A stretch of 64,000 nt of DNA from an uncultured Desulfobacter sp. (GCF_963666145.1 NZ_OY762614.1:1-64000), one strand, 5' to 3'. Shown: positions 9,326-17,117, numbered from the stretch's first letter. Translations and numbers: made by a program. The notes: generated by a model from the sequence alone, not told the origin.

Positions 9326-9599
9326 ATTACGAAACGCAATCCCCATCCATGTGTTGATTGAAACACAATTGGGTATCCCGGCCAAAATCAGCGAAGGGGT
9401 TTTCCGTTTTCTGTGCCCCTTGTGCAATGAGTTCCAGACTGCAGTTAATCCGCGAACCAACTTGAGCCGGTGCTTTCGATGCGAAAGGAATTTTAACACC
9501 ATCGATATGGTAATGATCTGCCGCAACATCGATTTTGTGAGCAGCGTAAAATATCTGCAGACTATTTTAAATCCAAGGAAATCCGGTCATGACTTCTGA
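9291..9599 (+). CDS. CHC2-type zinc-finger protein A (primase zinc-ribbon like)
   Basis: A 102-residue protein resembling only the zinc-binding domain of DnaG primase: a helical lead (SSKELYKLRNAIPIHVLIE), then FRFLCPLC near residue 45 and RCFRCERNFNTIDMVM near residue 67, giving a C-x2-C...C-x2-C ribbon. No primase TOPRIM catalytic domain is present, so it is not a primase by itself. CHC2-B at 10304 is a close paralogue (conserved CPLCNEFQTAVNP). The ribosome site AGAGGTGGC precedes the ATG. Such stand-alone CHC2 proteins occur next to transposases and plasmid genes; the function here is unknown. Confidence 0.72.
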   Translation: MGKLFSSKELYKLRNAIPIHVLIETQLGIPAKISEGVFRFLCPLCNEFQTAVNPRTNLSRCFRCERNFNTIDMVMICRNIDFVSSVKYLQTILNPRKSGHDF

Positions 9600-9669
9600 T
9601 CACATGACCAGCTTTAAAAAGTGTAACGCTTATCCCCGATATTCATAACGAAATAATGTAACGGCCAGA

Positions 9670-9744
9670 TACCCCGCCGCCATACCCCGCCAAGAAAATC
9701 ATAAAATCATACCCCGCATGCCTATCCCGCCGATAGACCCCGCC
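9670..9744. repeat. ACCCCGCC iterons, second cluster
   Basis: Five boxes with consensus [TG]A[CT]CCCGC[CA] start at 9670, 9683, 9710, 9723 and 9736, so the intervals are 13, 27, 13 and 13 bp, close to multiples of 13. All are in the same orientation. They end 58 bp before zinc-finger gene B. The phasing suggests that several copies of one protein bind side by side. Confidence 0.7.
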
Positions 9745-9801
9745 GTTGATTCATTCAAAATTTGCTACATATAATCTCCCTGATTCGAATCTTGGAGAAA
9801 A

Positions 9802-10119
9802 ATGATGGCAAAGAATTCTCGTGGAAAACGCCCTTGTTCTATTTGCCGAAAATGGTTTGCTCCTGATGTAAGACAAAAAGGCAGGCAGAGAACATGTAGC
9901 CCGGTTTGCCAAAATGAGCTTCATCGAAGGCAATGTGAAAACTGGAACAGGAAAAATAAAGCTGTCTCCAAAAATAATTATCTGGCAAAAAAGCTTGAAG
10001 AGGCAGAGAACCTTCAAACATCCGGAAAATTGCCTGTTCTACCATTGGAAGTTATTGAAATAGAATACGGTATCAAGCCTATTGATTTCAAGAGACATGA
10101 TTGGAGTAACTTCTTGTAA
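9802..10119 (+). CDS. Zinc-finger protein B of the transposition module
   Basis: A 105-residue basic protein with PCSICRKWFAPD near residue 11 and RQRTCSPVCQNEL near residue 28, the same four-cysteine layout as protein A at 8786. It lacks the longer C-terminal half of protein A and ends in a short segment (DFKRHDWSNFL). GGAG lies seven bases before the ATG; a second ATG follows at once. It directly follows the second iteron cluster. A role as iteron-binding regulator or accessory transposition protein is inferred from position only. Confidence 0.62.
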   Translation: MMAKNSRGKRPCSICRKWFAPDVRQKGRQRTCSPVCQNELHRRQCENWNRKNKAVSKNNYLAKKLEEAENLQTSGKLPVLPLEVIEIEYGIKPIDFKRHDWSNFL

Positions 10120-10303
10120 TATTAGGATATATGAACATACTAATCGGATTTTGATTCTAAGAGACATCATGTGCGTAAGTTATTGATAATATATATGGAT
10201 ACAAACAGAGTAATCAGCATCCCAGTTCAAGAGGCAACTGACAACCGACCCTGGCCGGTGATATAAAAAGGCATCTGAAATTCTAAAAATAAGGAGATGT
10301 CTC

Positions 10304-10660
10304 ATGGCGCACAGGTTTTCATCACGGGAATTATTTGAACTGAGGAACAATATCCCTGTGGATATGCTGATCAGGGATCATTTACAGATTCCATCTAAAA
10401 TCAGGGATGGCTATTTCCGTTTTCTATGCCCTCTGTGCAATGAATTTCAAACGGCTGTAAATCCAACCACGAACCTGGCCAGGTGCTTCCGGTGCGAAAA
10501 AAACTTTAACACCATCGACCTTGTCATGAAAATCAAGGGATATGGATTCCGGGACAGCGTCCTGTTTTTGAAGCAGATAAATACTGCCCACCAGGTTCCG
10601 GCATCAAAGATAGCTGCCTTGGTCGCTGCAATCGGCAAACCCATGCCGGGAGGGCAATGA
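10304..10660 (+). CDS. CHC2-type zinc-finger protein B
   Basis: A 118-residue paralogue of CHC2-A: SSRELFELRNNIPVDMLI, FRFLCPLCNEFQTAVNP and RCFRCEKNFNTIDLVM. The two copies match over most of the first 90 residues and then diverge; this copy has an extra tail (ASKIAALVAAIGKPMPGGQ). AAGGAG precedes the ATG. Its stop overlaps the next gene by four bases (ATGA), so it belongs to the ParB-DDE-AAA operon. The zinc-ribbon could bind single-stranded DNA or a partner protein. No primase catalytic domain is attached. Confidence 0.72.
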   Translation: MAHRFSSRELFELRNNIPVDMLIRDHLQIPSKIRDGYFRFLCPLCNEFQTAVNPTTNLARCFRCEKNFNTIDLVMKIKGYGFRDSVLFLKQINTAHQVPASKIAALVAAIGKPMPGGQ

Positions 10661-11220
10661 GTATGAAACGGTTGGCCAAGCTTGAAACCCTGATTGCCCG
10701 GAATCAGGAGTGTTTTTCCAAAATCGGCAAGGCCTTGAAAGAAATTCGTGACAATCGTTTGTATAAGCAGGCTCTGTTTGAATCATTCGAAACATATACC
10801 AGGGCGCGATGGGATATGGGAAAATCCCATGCTTACCGCCTGATCAAATTTTATGAAGTCATCTATAATCTGTCCCCAATTGGGGACAGATTACCGGCCA
10901 ACGAATCCCAGGCACGGCCTCTTACTCAACTGGATTCCATAGAACAGCGCCAACTTTGGAAGGAGATTATAGAAAGCGGCATGGAGTTAACCGCGCGTAA
11001 CATCAAAAAATTTATCGACTCCCGAAAAACGGCATCGGTAACCAAACCGGATCTGACGGATCAAATTTCGAATGAATACATGGCTGTTGTAAAGGCAATG
11101 CTTGAACAGGTCCGTGTGGCACAGCATGATCATTGGCAGCAGACCTCTCGCCCGGCTGCATTGTTGTGGCATCGGGTCATACACGAAAAGATTGTATCAA
11201 CGGGGGCAGATAATGGATGA
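10657..11220 (+). CDS. ParB/KorB-like DNA-binding protein
   Basis: A 187-residue, largely helical protein. The first half (residues 1-75) reads like the helical proteins found near plasmid replication and partition genes (IGKALKEIRDNRLYK, YTRARWDMGKSHAYRLIKF), followed by a segment with ANESQARPLTQL and W-x5-SG, which resembles the helix-turn-helix region of ParB/KorB proteins. No ParB nuclease-like N-terminal domain is visible. It overlaps CHC2-B by four bases upstream and the transposase by eight bases downstream. It may replace the target-selection factor (TniQ/TnsD type) that is missing here; that is speculation. Confidence 0.6.
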   Translation: MSMKRLAKLETLIARNQECFSKIGKALKEIRDNRLYKQALFESFETYTRARWDMGKSHAYRLIKFYEVIYNLSPIGDRLPANESQARPLTQLDSIEQRQLWKEIIESGMELTARNIKKFIDSRKTASVTKPDLTDQISNEYMAVVKAMLEQVRVAQHDHWQQTSRPAALLWHRVIHEKIVSTGADNG

Positions 11221-12877
11221 CCTGAGCATTGACGACCGCTTCCATTTACTGCTGCATAAAAAAATCATGAATAAAATCGGATCTGCCAAGAGAAGATCCA
11301 AAAAATATTACAAGGACCAGTACAAGAAAACCGGGATTATCCCGGTACCCCTTTTGCTGGTTGAAAAAGGAATTATGGATGGCCGCAAGTGCAGCGGGCG
11401 CCCCAAGGTTATAGACGAGCAAACAAAAAGGCGGTTTATTGAAATGGTCAAGGCGTCATGCGATCCGTCATCTCAGGGGTTCATTTTTATCACCCGAAGA
11501 GCCAGGACCATTAAAAATTACCACTGCTGGCTCGAGGAAGAGTTGGGTAAAACAATCAGCCTTCCGGCACTTCGGCGATGCGCCAAAAGGGAGAATCTCA
11601 AATTTTATCTGGAAAAAGAGGACGATCAGGAGCCGTCACCGGCACGTTATAGCTTCAAATCGGTTCCGGTGTTTGCCTTGATCCAGGTTGACGGTTGCAA
11701 GTTCCAATATTTAAGAATCAGAGATGAACGTGGAAACTGGCAGAAACCGCAGGTGATTGAAATATTTGATACCGGTTCCAGGAAGCTGTTCATCCTGGAA
11801 TTCTATTTTACCGAAAGTAATCTGAACTCTGTGGACCTTTTTACCCGTTTTTTGTTATGCACCCCTTTTCCTTTGAAAACAATCGGCATCAGGCCCGACC
11901 AGGCAAAGGGATTTTTAAATTTAAAGCGTCCCATTAATGCCATTAACCTTGCGCATTCTACGCCAGGCGGTTTTTATTTGGCGCCGGATTTTTCAAGGGC
12001 GCATTCACCAAAAGATAAGGCGCATCTGGAATCTTCACACCGGAGCCTGCATAATTTTGAAATACGGATTATCAAAGCCTTTGAGGACAGGATTGTGAAA
12101 ACCGTTACCGAGTATAACTTCAAACGGGGAAGAAAGGAAAAAGTCACTGTAACCCTACTTGATATCACCCTTGATGAATTGAGAAGCAGCACTGTGCTCC
12201 GCCAATACCGTGACGAACATAATCATACACAACATTATTTTACTGAAGACGGCGTGGTCAGTGCCTGGGTGCCGGCACAGAAGTTTGATGATTTTTTGTC
12301 AAACCAGGCAGACACCCTGAATTTTATCCCGGAGCAGGTTCAAGAATATATGAAATATGGTTACAGAAAAATCAAAGCCACCGTATCCAAGAACAGAACT
12401 ATCCGCCATGACAAACGCGATTTTTATGTGACCAGTGGTGCAGACCGGTTCAGCAAGCATAAAAGTACACCGGTAAAGATATCCAGATACAGGGACAAAC
12501 TTTTTATCTTTGAGCCCAGTGAAGACGGAATACTTCTGGGCGAAGCCATTGCAAAAAAGCCGTTTGACAGGCCACCTGCACCAGCGCCTGATCCTGTGCC
12601 CGATGAACTCGACACCATTATCGCTCTTTTGGAAAAGCACAATATGGCCGTTGACCGGCCTATTTTAATCGAAGTTTACCATACGGGCCTTTCCCTATCC
12701 CGGGCGGAGCAAGTACTTCATCATAATCAATCAAGGTACGCAGATTACATGAAAAAAATGGACCAGCCTGAGGAACGTAAAAAACAGGCTTTGTTCAATG
12801 CATTTATGCTTGATTGCCAAAAATCGTTAACTACGAATCGAGTGGCGACTTATGCATCCCTCGGAGATATGACATGA
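11213..12877 (+). CDS. DDE (RNase H-fold) transposase, Mu/TniA/IstA type
   Basis: A 554-residue transposase from ATG 11213, which overlaps the previous stop. An N-terminal helix-turn-helix region (about 60-125) is followed by the integrase core. Catalytic residues by motif: Asp160 in ALIQVDGCKF, Asp229 in GIRPDQAKGF, and Glu273 in DKAHLESSHRSLHNFE, a plausible D-D-x43-E arrangement. A basic beta-rich C-terminal domain follows (about 360-450), then a helical tail, as in MuA/TnsB-type enzymes that interact with an AAA+ partner. The stop overlaps the ATPase start by four bases. The frame also extends upstream to 11102 without a ribosome site. Confidence 0.82.
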   Translation: MDDLSIDDRFHLLLHKKIMNKIGSAKRRSKKYYKDQYKKTGIIPVPLLLVEKGIMDGRKCSGRPKVIDEQTKRRFIEMVKASCDPSSQGFIFITRRARTIKNYHCWLEEELGKTISLPALRRCAKRENLKFYLEKEDDQEPSPARYSFKSVPVFALIQVDGCKFQYLRIRDERGNWQKPQVIEIFDTGSRKLFILEFYFTESNLNSVDLFTRFLLCTPFPLKTIGIRPDQAKGFLNLKRPINAINLAHSTPGGFYLAPDFSRAHSPKDKAHLESSHRSLHNFEIRIIKAFEDRIVKTVTEYNFKRGRKEKVTVTLLDITLDELRSSTVLRQYRDEHNHTQHYFTEDGVVSAWVPAQKFDDFLSNQADTLNFIPEQVQEYMKYGYRKIKATVSKNRTIRHDKRDFYVTSGADRFSKHKSTPVKISRYRDKLFIFEPSEDGILLGEAIAKKPFDRPPAPAPDPVPDELDTIIALLEKHNMAVDRPILIEVYHTGLSLSRAEQVLHHNQSRYADYMKKMDQPEERKKQALFNAFMLDCQKSLTTNRVATYASLGDMT

Positions 12878-13536
12878 AAGAGGATTTTATCAGTGATAAA
12901 CGAAGAGTCTCATACCTGTCTGCCACTTATAATAGGATATACAGGGGCCAAAGCGTACTCATTGAAGGAGATTTTGGCGCAGGAAAAACTCGGTTTTTAA
13001 AACTGCTGCGGCCTAAAAAGCTCCATGCCGTATGGGTCGAGTCTCTGTTCAACATCCATGAAACCCTGGCATCCATACTCAAGGAATTGAATTATGAGGC
13101 CACCGCCACCTACCGCCGGACTCCCCAGTACCTGAAAACGATCTGCAACCTATCCAATTGTTTTATCATCATAGATGAAGCCAATGATCTGGACTCCCGG
13201 GTCTGGCCATATCTCAAACGAATTATTGATGCCGGTGTTCCCATCGTATTTGCAGGGCTCCCAAAGGTCAGAACCCATCTGAGCCGGAATCATCCCGATA
13301 TACTCAGCCGGCTCAAAACTCTGATTTTATACCCCATAGAGGTCGAAGACTTCATCGAAAAATACAAAGATATCCAGCAGGAAGCCGTTGAACAAATTTA
13401 TATGGCCGTCAAAGGCGACATGAGAAAATTTAAAGAAATATGTACAGACTGCCAGGACAGGGCAAAGGAGTTGAATCACAACTTTGTTGATATCAACCTT
13501 GCTCTGGAATTTATATCCGATCTCCCTCCCCAGTAA
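12874..13536 (+). CDS. AAA+ ATPase, TniB/TnsC/MuB-like transposition regulator
   Basis: A 220-residue ATPase that should act with the adjacent DDE transposase in target choice and activation. Walker A is GDFGAGKTRFL near residue 33 and Walker B is CFIIIDEAND near residue 95; a sensor-like segment follows (PIVFAGLPKVRTHL). It is shorter than TnsC and close in size to IstB and TniB. ATG 12874 overlaps the transposase stop (ATGA). The gene is the last of the module, 38 bp before the IS66 left end. Confidence 0.8.
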   Translation: MKEDFISDKRRVSYLSATYNRIYRGQSVLIEGDFGAGKTRFLKLLRPKKLHAVWVESLFNIHETLASILKELNYEATATYRRTPQYLKTICNLSNCFIIIDEANDLDSRVWPYLKRIIDAGVPIVFAGLPKVRTHLSRNHPDILSRLKTLILYPIEVEDFIEKYKDIQQEAVEQIYMAVKGDMRKFKEICTDCQDRAKELNHNFVDINLALEFISDLPPQ

Positions 13537-13653
13537 TCCTTATCACAATTTATCTGTACGAACAGGCCACCTTTGTAAGCGATATTTAAACCCCATCTAC
13601 CGCCACGCCCAGCGAGCCCATATAATGCCTCCAAACTAAAAGGAGGCGACCCC

Positions 13654-13974
13654 ATGCCAAGATCAAGAAAAGCAACAAATGAAAGACTTAGCAGTTACTG
13701 GAAATCAAACATCGAACGCTGGGAGGCATCAGGGCTGACCCAGACAGAATATTGCAGACGCAATGACCTGTCCAAGGACAGGTTCACATATTGGAAAAGA
13801 AAATTTAAAGGACAGGATCGTCCTGTGGAATTCATCCAGTTGCCGATGCCTGCCAATATTCATACGACCGGGTTGAAGTTGAACCTTGGTCAGGGGGTAC
13901 AAATAGAAATCCCGGACGGTTTCACCAGCGAGACGCTTGAAAGGGTTCTTGCCGCCTTGAGAGCTATCTCATGA
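13654..13974 (+). CDS. tnpA: IS66 TnpA-like accessory protein
   Basis: A 106-residue basic protein with a helix-turn-helix of the IS66 Orf1/IS3 OrfA kind: WKSNIERWEASGLTQTEYCR, then LSKDRFTYWKRKF. Required with TnpB for IS66 transposition in studied members, probably through DNA binding. AAAGGAGG lies nine bases upstream of the ATG. Its stop overlaps the tnpB start by four bases. Confidence 0.86.
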   Translation: MPRSRKATNERLSSYWKSNIERWEASGLTQTEYCRRNDLSKDRFTYWKRKFKGQDRPVEFIQLPMPANIHTTGLKLNLGQGVQIEIPDGFTSETLERVLAALRAIS

Positions 13975-14318
13975 TGAACTTTCCACCAGACACAAAAGTC
14001 TATCTGGCTGTGGGTACTACTGACATGCGCAAAGCGATTAACGGCCTTTCCATTATCGTAAGCGAACGAATGCAGTTGGATATATTTTCAGGGTCCCTGT
14101 TTGTGTTCTGCAACCGAGCACAAACCATTTTAAAAATTTTATACTGGGATAAAAACGGTTTTTGCCTGTGGCAAAAGCGTCTTGAAAAAGACCGGTTCAA
14201 ATGGCCGAATTCACCAAAAGATGTCATGGATATTACAAGCCGGGAACTGACCTGGCTGGTCGATGGACTGAATATAAATCAGGCTCATAAGCCCCTAAAA
14301 TACTCTATGATTTTTTAG
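13971..14318 (+). CDS. tnpB: IS66 TnpB accessory protein
   Basis: A 115-residue IS66 Orf2 protein with the hallmark VYLAVGTTDMRKAINGL near the N-terminus, SLFVFCNRAQTILKIL in the middle and WQKRLEKDRFKWP near the C-terminus. Its biochemical role is not settled, but it is conserved in all complete IS66 elements. It starts within the tnpA stop and ends 44 bases before tnpC. The length is normal. Confidence 0.9.
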   Translation: MMNFPPDTKVYLAVGTTDMRKAINGLSIIVSERMQLDIFSGSLFVFCNRAQTILKILYWDKNGFCLWQKRLEKDRFKWPNSPKDVMDITSRELTWLVDGLNINQAHKPLKYSMIF

Positions 14319-14362
14319 GCGAAAAACTATAAAAAACCCCTTGGTTATGGTATATACAGCCC

Positions 14363-15907
14363 ATGACAAGAGACACTCTCAAAGATGCTGAAAGCCTGGA
14401 TGAAGTCAAAGAAATCGCTCTGAATTTGTTTGATGAAAACATAATTCTTCAAGAGCAGATTAAATCCCTCCAGGACAGACTTTTTGGTCGTAAATCAGAA
14501 AAAACGCCCAAAGATGGCGAACAAATGTCTCTTTTTGATATGCCGGAACCCGATCTTTCGATTCTGAATGAAGATGATACCGTCACCATTACAGAGCCTT
14601 CCCGCAAAAAACGCGGCCGCAAACCACTGCCCGCAGATCTTCCCCGTGTCGATGTTGTTCATAAACTCAGTGAGAATGACAGAAAATGCGATTGCGGCTG
14701 CTTGAAAGATAAAATCGGTGAAGAAGTCTCTGAGCAGCTTGATTACATCCCAGCCAAGGTTCGGGTGATTCGAAATATCCGGTATAAATACGCCTGTAAA
14801 AATTGCGAGGGGGTTGAAGATGAAGGCCCCACCGTATCTATTGCCAGGATGCCGGATCAGATTATTCCCAAAAGTATTGCCACTCCGGGACTGCTTGCCC
14901 ATATCCTGACCGCCAAATTTGCAGATGCTTTGCCGTTTTATCGTCAAGAAAAGCAGTTTGCCAGAATCGGCATTGAGCTTGCCAGATCAACCATGTGTAA
15001 ATGGGGCATGAAAGTGGCAGATGCCTGTGAAATTATCATCGGCATGATGAAGGACGACATCCTGGCCAACCCCATGATTGGTATTGATGAAACTCCTCTC
15101 CAAGTTTTAAAGGGACCACGGAAATCCAAATCTTATATGTGGATTTTCAGGGGTGGACCACCAGACAAGCCGATTATCCTGTTCGAATATCACCCGACAA
15201 GGTCTGGGGATGTGGTTTCAACATTTTTGAACGGTTATAAGGGCATCGTCCAGACGGACGGATATGCTGGGTATGATTTCCTGGATACCAAAAAAGATAT
15301 TGTTCATGTTGGGTGCTGGGTTCATGCTCGTCGGAAGTTTAAAGAGGTAACAAAAGCGCTTGGCAACAAGGCAAATTCTTCCGGAAATGCCGGTTCGGCA
15401 TTGTTGTATATCAGCAAGCTTTATAAAATTGAAAAAGAAGCACGGGAACAAGGGTTTTCTGCGGAACAATTGTACAATAAGAGACAATCCCAGGCGGTTC
15501 CAATTCTTACCGAGTTTAAGAAGTGGCTTGATGATAGAGTAAACAAGGTTCCTCCCAAAAGCCTGCTTGGCAAGGCGATCAATTATACCATCGGCCAATG
15601 GCCCCGATTGGTCCAATACACAACTGAAGGGTTCATTCGACCGGACAACAATTTGGTTGAAAATGCCATCCGGCCTTTTGTCATCGGTCGTAAAAACTGG
15701 CTGTTTTCTGATACGGTTCAAGGTGCAAAGGCGAGTGCGGCAATTTACAGTTTGATAGAGACTGCAAAATCCAATGGACTGGAACCGTACTGGTATCTCA
15801 AGTACCTGTTTCAGCATCTGCCTGAGGCAATGACAAATGATGATTTTCAAGCGTTGCTCCCCTATAATGTGAAAAAAGAAAAAATTTCTGAATCTGTCCC
15901 GTGTTGA
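14363..15907 (+). CDS. tnpC: IS66 TnpC DDE transposase
   Basis: A 514-residue transposase. Order: N-terminal coiled-coil/leucine-rich segment (about 10-45), the RLFGRKSEK basic motif, a zinc-finger region (CDCGCLKD, YACKNCEG, about 113-150), and the DDE domain with Asp in IGIDETPLQVL, Asp in VQTDGYAGYD, HVGCWVHARRKF, and Glu in NLVENAIRPFVIGRKNW. All expected motifs are present, so the element may be active. Confidence 0.92.
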   Translation: MTRDTLKDAESLDEVKEIALNLFDENIILQEQIKSLQDRLFGRKSEKTPKDGEQMSLFDMPEPDLSILNEDDTVTITEPSRKKRGRKPLPADLPRVDVVHKLSENDRKCDCGCLKDKIGEEVSEQLDYIPAKVRVIRNIRYKYACKNCEGVEDEGPTVSIARMPDQIIPKSIATPGLLAHILTAKFADALPFYRQEKQFARIGIELARSTMCKWGMKVADACEIIIGMMKDDILANPMIGIDETPLQVLKGPRKSKSYMWIFRGGPPDKPIILFEYHPTRSGDVVSTFLNGYKGIVQTDGYAGYDFLDTKKDIVHVGCWVHARRKFKEVTKALGNKANSSGNAGSALLYISKLYKIEKEAREQGFSAEQLYNKRQSQAVPILTEFKKWLDDRVNKVPPKSLLGKAINYTIGQWPRLVQYTTEGFIRPDNNLVENAIRPFVIGRKNWLFSDTVQGAKASAAIYSLIETAKSNGLEPYWYLKYLFQHLPEAMTNDDFQALLPYNVKKEKISESVPC

Positions 15908-15929
15908 GTGGGGTTAAAACACCGCTTAC

Positions 15930-16194
15930 TGTTCAAGTACTTTGACTTCATGAAGACCGTCCGGGTTACGTGATCCTTCTCCCACCGGATAGTTATTGCA
16001 AATGGGTTGCAATGGCGAGTCCTAAACCGATAGCTTTTAAAAGGATTTAAAAAAATGAACCACAACACAATCGGTATGACTCAAAAATATGGGGAGCAGT
16101 TCGTCTGCCTGATGACAATTGGCGATAAAAATCATAGCTCAAACGACCGATTGCTCATGAGTGTTGTATTTGGGAAAACACGCTTGTTTTGGGT
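15930..16194 (+). mobile_element. Truncated IS1380-family remnant (inverted copy)
   Basis: This stretch is a near-identical reverse complement of 5987-6252. It starts inside the transposase gene (codons for FKYFDFMKTVRVT and its stop, 15932-15973), continues through the noncoding end, and finishes with the terminal repeat CACGCTTGTTTTGGG (16179-16193). The remaining roughly 1.6 kb of the element is missing; the IS66 right end abuts at 15929. It is best explained by IS66 insertion into an older IS1380 copy followed by loss of the left portion. Confidence 0.88.
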
Positions 16195-16249
16195 TTAATG
16201 CAAAGAAGAGAGTAATGACCATGAATAAGCCAGTTATGAGAAGAGAATG

Positions 16250-16561
16250 ATGTCAGAGGTAATTGCTGAACGCAAGAATGTCGAAAAAATCGATATTTAG
16301 GAAGTCACTATGAATGTTGGTATAGATGCCCCTTTGCATTTGCATCCATGCCCAACGATGGGGGTTGTCACAGAAGGAAAAATTGCTTTTGAAATTGAGG
16401 GGGAGCAACCCCAACACCTTAAAGTAGGAGATGTATTCTACGAGCCAGCGGATGTTAGAAGCGTTAAATTCAATAATGAAGGGGATGTCCCTGCAAAATC
16501 CGTCGTGTTCTCTCTGCTTGGTGAAGGGGAGAAAGATACTGTTCGTATCCTGGAAAAATGA
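16250..16561 (+). pseudogene. Cupin-domain protein gene with an amber codon
   Basis: ATG 16310 opens an 83-codon frame for a cupin 2 barrel: APLHLHPCPTMGVVTEG contains the metal-binding His pair, followed by LKVGDVFYEPADV and SVVFSLLGEGEK. Cupins of this kind usually carry a further 30-50 N-terminal residues. In the same frame, just upstream, ATG 16250 reads MSEVIAERKNVEKIDI, then TAG at 16298, then EVTMNVG. This looks like one gene broken by an amber codon; the 5' end may also be shortened by the IS1380 remnant 56 bp away. Translation from 16310 alone would give an incomplete barrel. Confidence 0.6.
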
Positions 16562-16579
16562 GAACAGCACCGAATGACT

Positions 16580-16797
16580 TGGTCAAGTAAAAATGGACAC
16601 TTTTGTTAAGCGGCTTTTTCTAAAAACCACAGTTTTTCAAATTCTTTTGGACTGATATACCCCAAATAGGAATGACGTCTGTTGCAATTGTAAAACATTT
16701 CGATGTAATCAATGATGTCTCTCCGGGCTTCTTCTCGGGTCATGTAGTTTGTAAAAAAGACCCTCTCAGTCTTCAAACTACCGAAAAAGCTCTCTGT
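16580..16797 (-). mobile_element. IS3-family transposase C-terminal remnant
   Basis: The minus strand encodes the end of an IS3 OrfB integrase: [10 protein letters not shown], the catalytic-Glu region, then [17 protein letters not shown] and [15 protein letters not shown], with a stop at 16606. The outer end has TGGTCAAG at 16580, probably the terminal repeat. Upstream coding sequence is missing; at about 16797 it joins, without a linker, an unrelated P-type ATPase fragment on the opposite strand. Confidence 0.8.
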
Positions 16798-17117
16798 GAA
16801 GAGGCGGACGGTTTTGCACAGGTCTTTACCGAACATAAATTTCATATTGTAGAAATTCTTCAGAAACACGGCCACATTGTGGGCATGACCGGTGATGGCG
16901 TCAATGATGCCCCGGCCCTAAACAAGGCCGACTGCGGCATTGCCGTCTCAGGCGCCACAGATGCGGCCAGGGCAGCGGCAGACATGGTCCTTCTGGCCCC
17001 GGGACTCTCGGTTATCATAGACGCAATTAAAGAGAGCCGGAAAATATTCCAGCGCATGACCAGTTATACCATTTACCGCATGGCTGAAACCATCCGGGTC
17101 TTGCTGCTGCTGACTCG
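16798..17117 (+). pseudogene. Internal fragment of a proton-efflux P-type ATPase gene
   Basis: About 105 codons matching the catalytic hinge of a plasma-membrane H+-type P-type ATPase: [13 protein letters not shown], the signature [18 protein letters not shown], then [20 protein letters not shown] and the start of the next membrane helix ([11 protein letters not shown]). The phosphorylation motif DKTGT and most membrane helices are absent, and the frame diverges and stops at 17154. Both ends are cut, the left one by the IS3 remnant. It cannot encode a working pump. Confidence 0.82.

Larger units (their letters stand above)
8676..13574 (+). mobile_element. Mu/Tn7-like transposition module with CHC2 and ParB-like genes
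   Basis: Seven genes in one orientation: zinc-finger A, CHC2-A, zinc-finger B, CHC2-B, ParB/KorB-like, DDE transposase and AAA+ ATPase. The last three genes and CHC2-B are coupled by 4-8 bp overlaps. DDE plus AAA+ pairs drive Mu, Tn7, Tn5053 and IS21 transposition. The left boundary is set tentatively at TG 8676, just before the first ACCCCGCC box, and is uncertain. No matching right end was found: IS66 begins 38 bp after the ATPase stop and lacks a target duplication, so the right terminus was probably deleted. No TniQ, resolvase or cargo genes are seen. Confidence 0.6.
13575..15929 (+). mobile_element. IS66-family insertion sequence (complete, 2355 bp)
   Basis: The left end starts GTAAGCGATATTTAAACCCC at 13575 and the right end, read on the complement from 15929, starts GTAAGCGGTGTTTTAACCCC, the typical GTAAGCG terminus of IS66 elements. 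The usual three genes tnpA, tnpB and tnpC are present. IS66 elements make 8-bp target duplications, but the flanks differ (CCACCTTT on the left, TGTTCAAG on the right), so one flank has been lost or exchanged after insertion. The right flank is an IS1380 remnant. Confidence 0.9.

Noticed and set aside
9291..9599. CHC2 protein as a DNA primase
   Set aside because: Only the zinc-ribbon part is present; there is no TOPRIM or helicase-binding domain.
8681..9744. Repeated ACCCCGCC boxes as a CRISPR array
   Set aside because: The repeats are only about 9 bases, spacers are 4-21 bases, and no cas gene is present.
16606..16875. 89-codon frame as a whole IS3 protein
   Set aside because: Its first third is the complement of the P-type ATPase fragment; only the part up to about 16797 is transposase.
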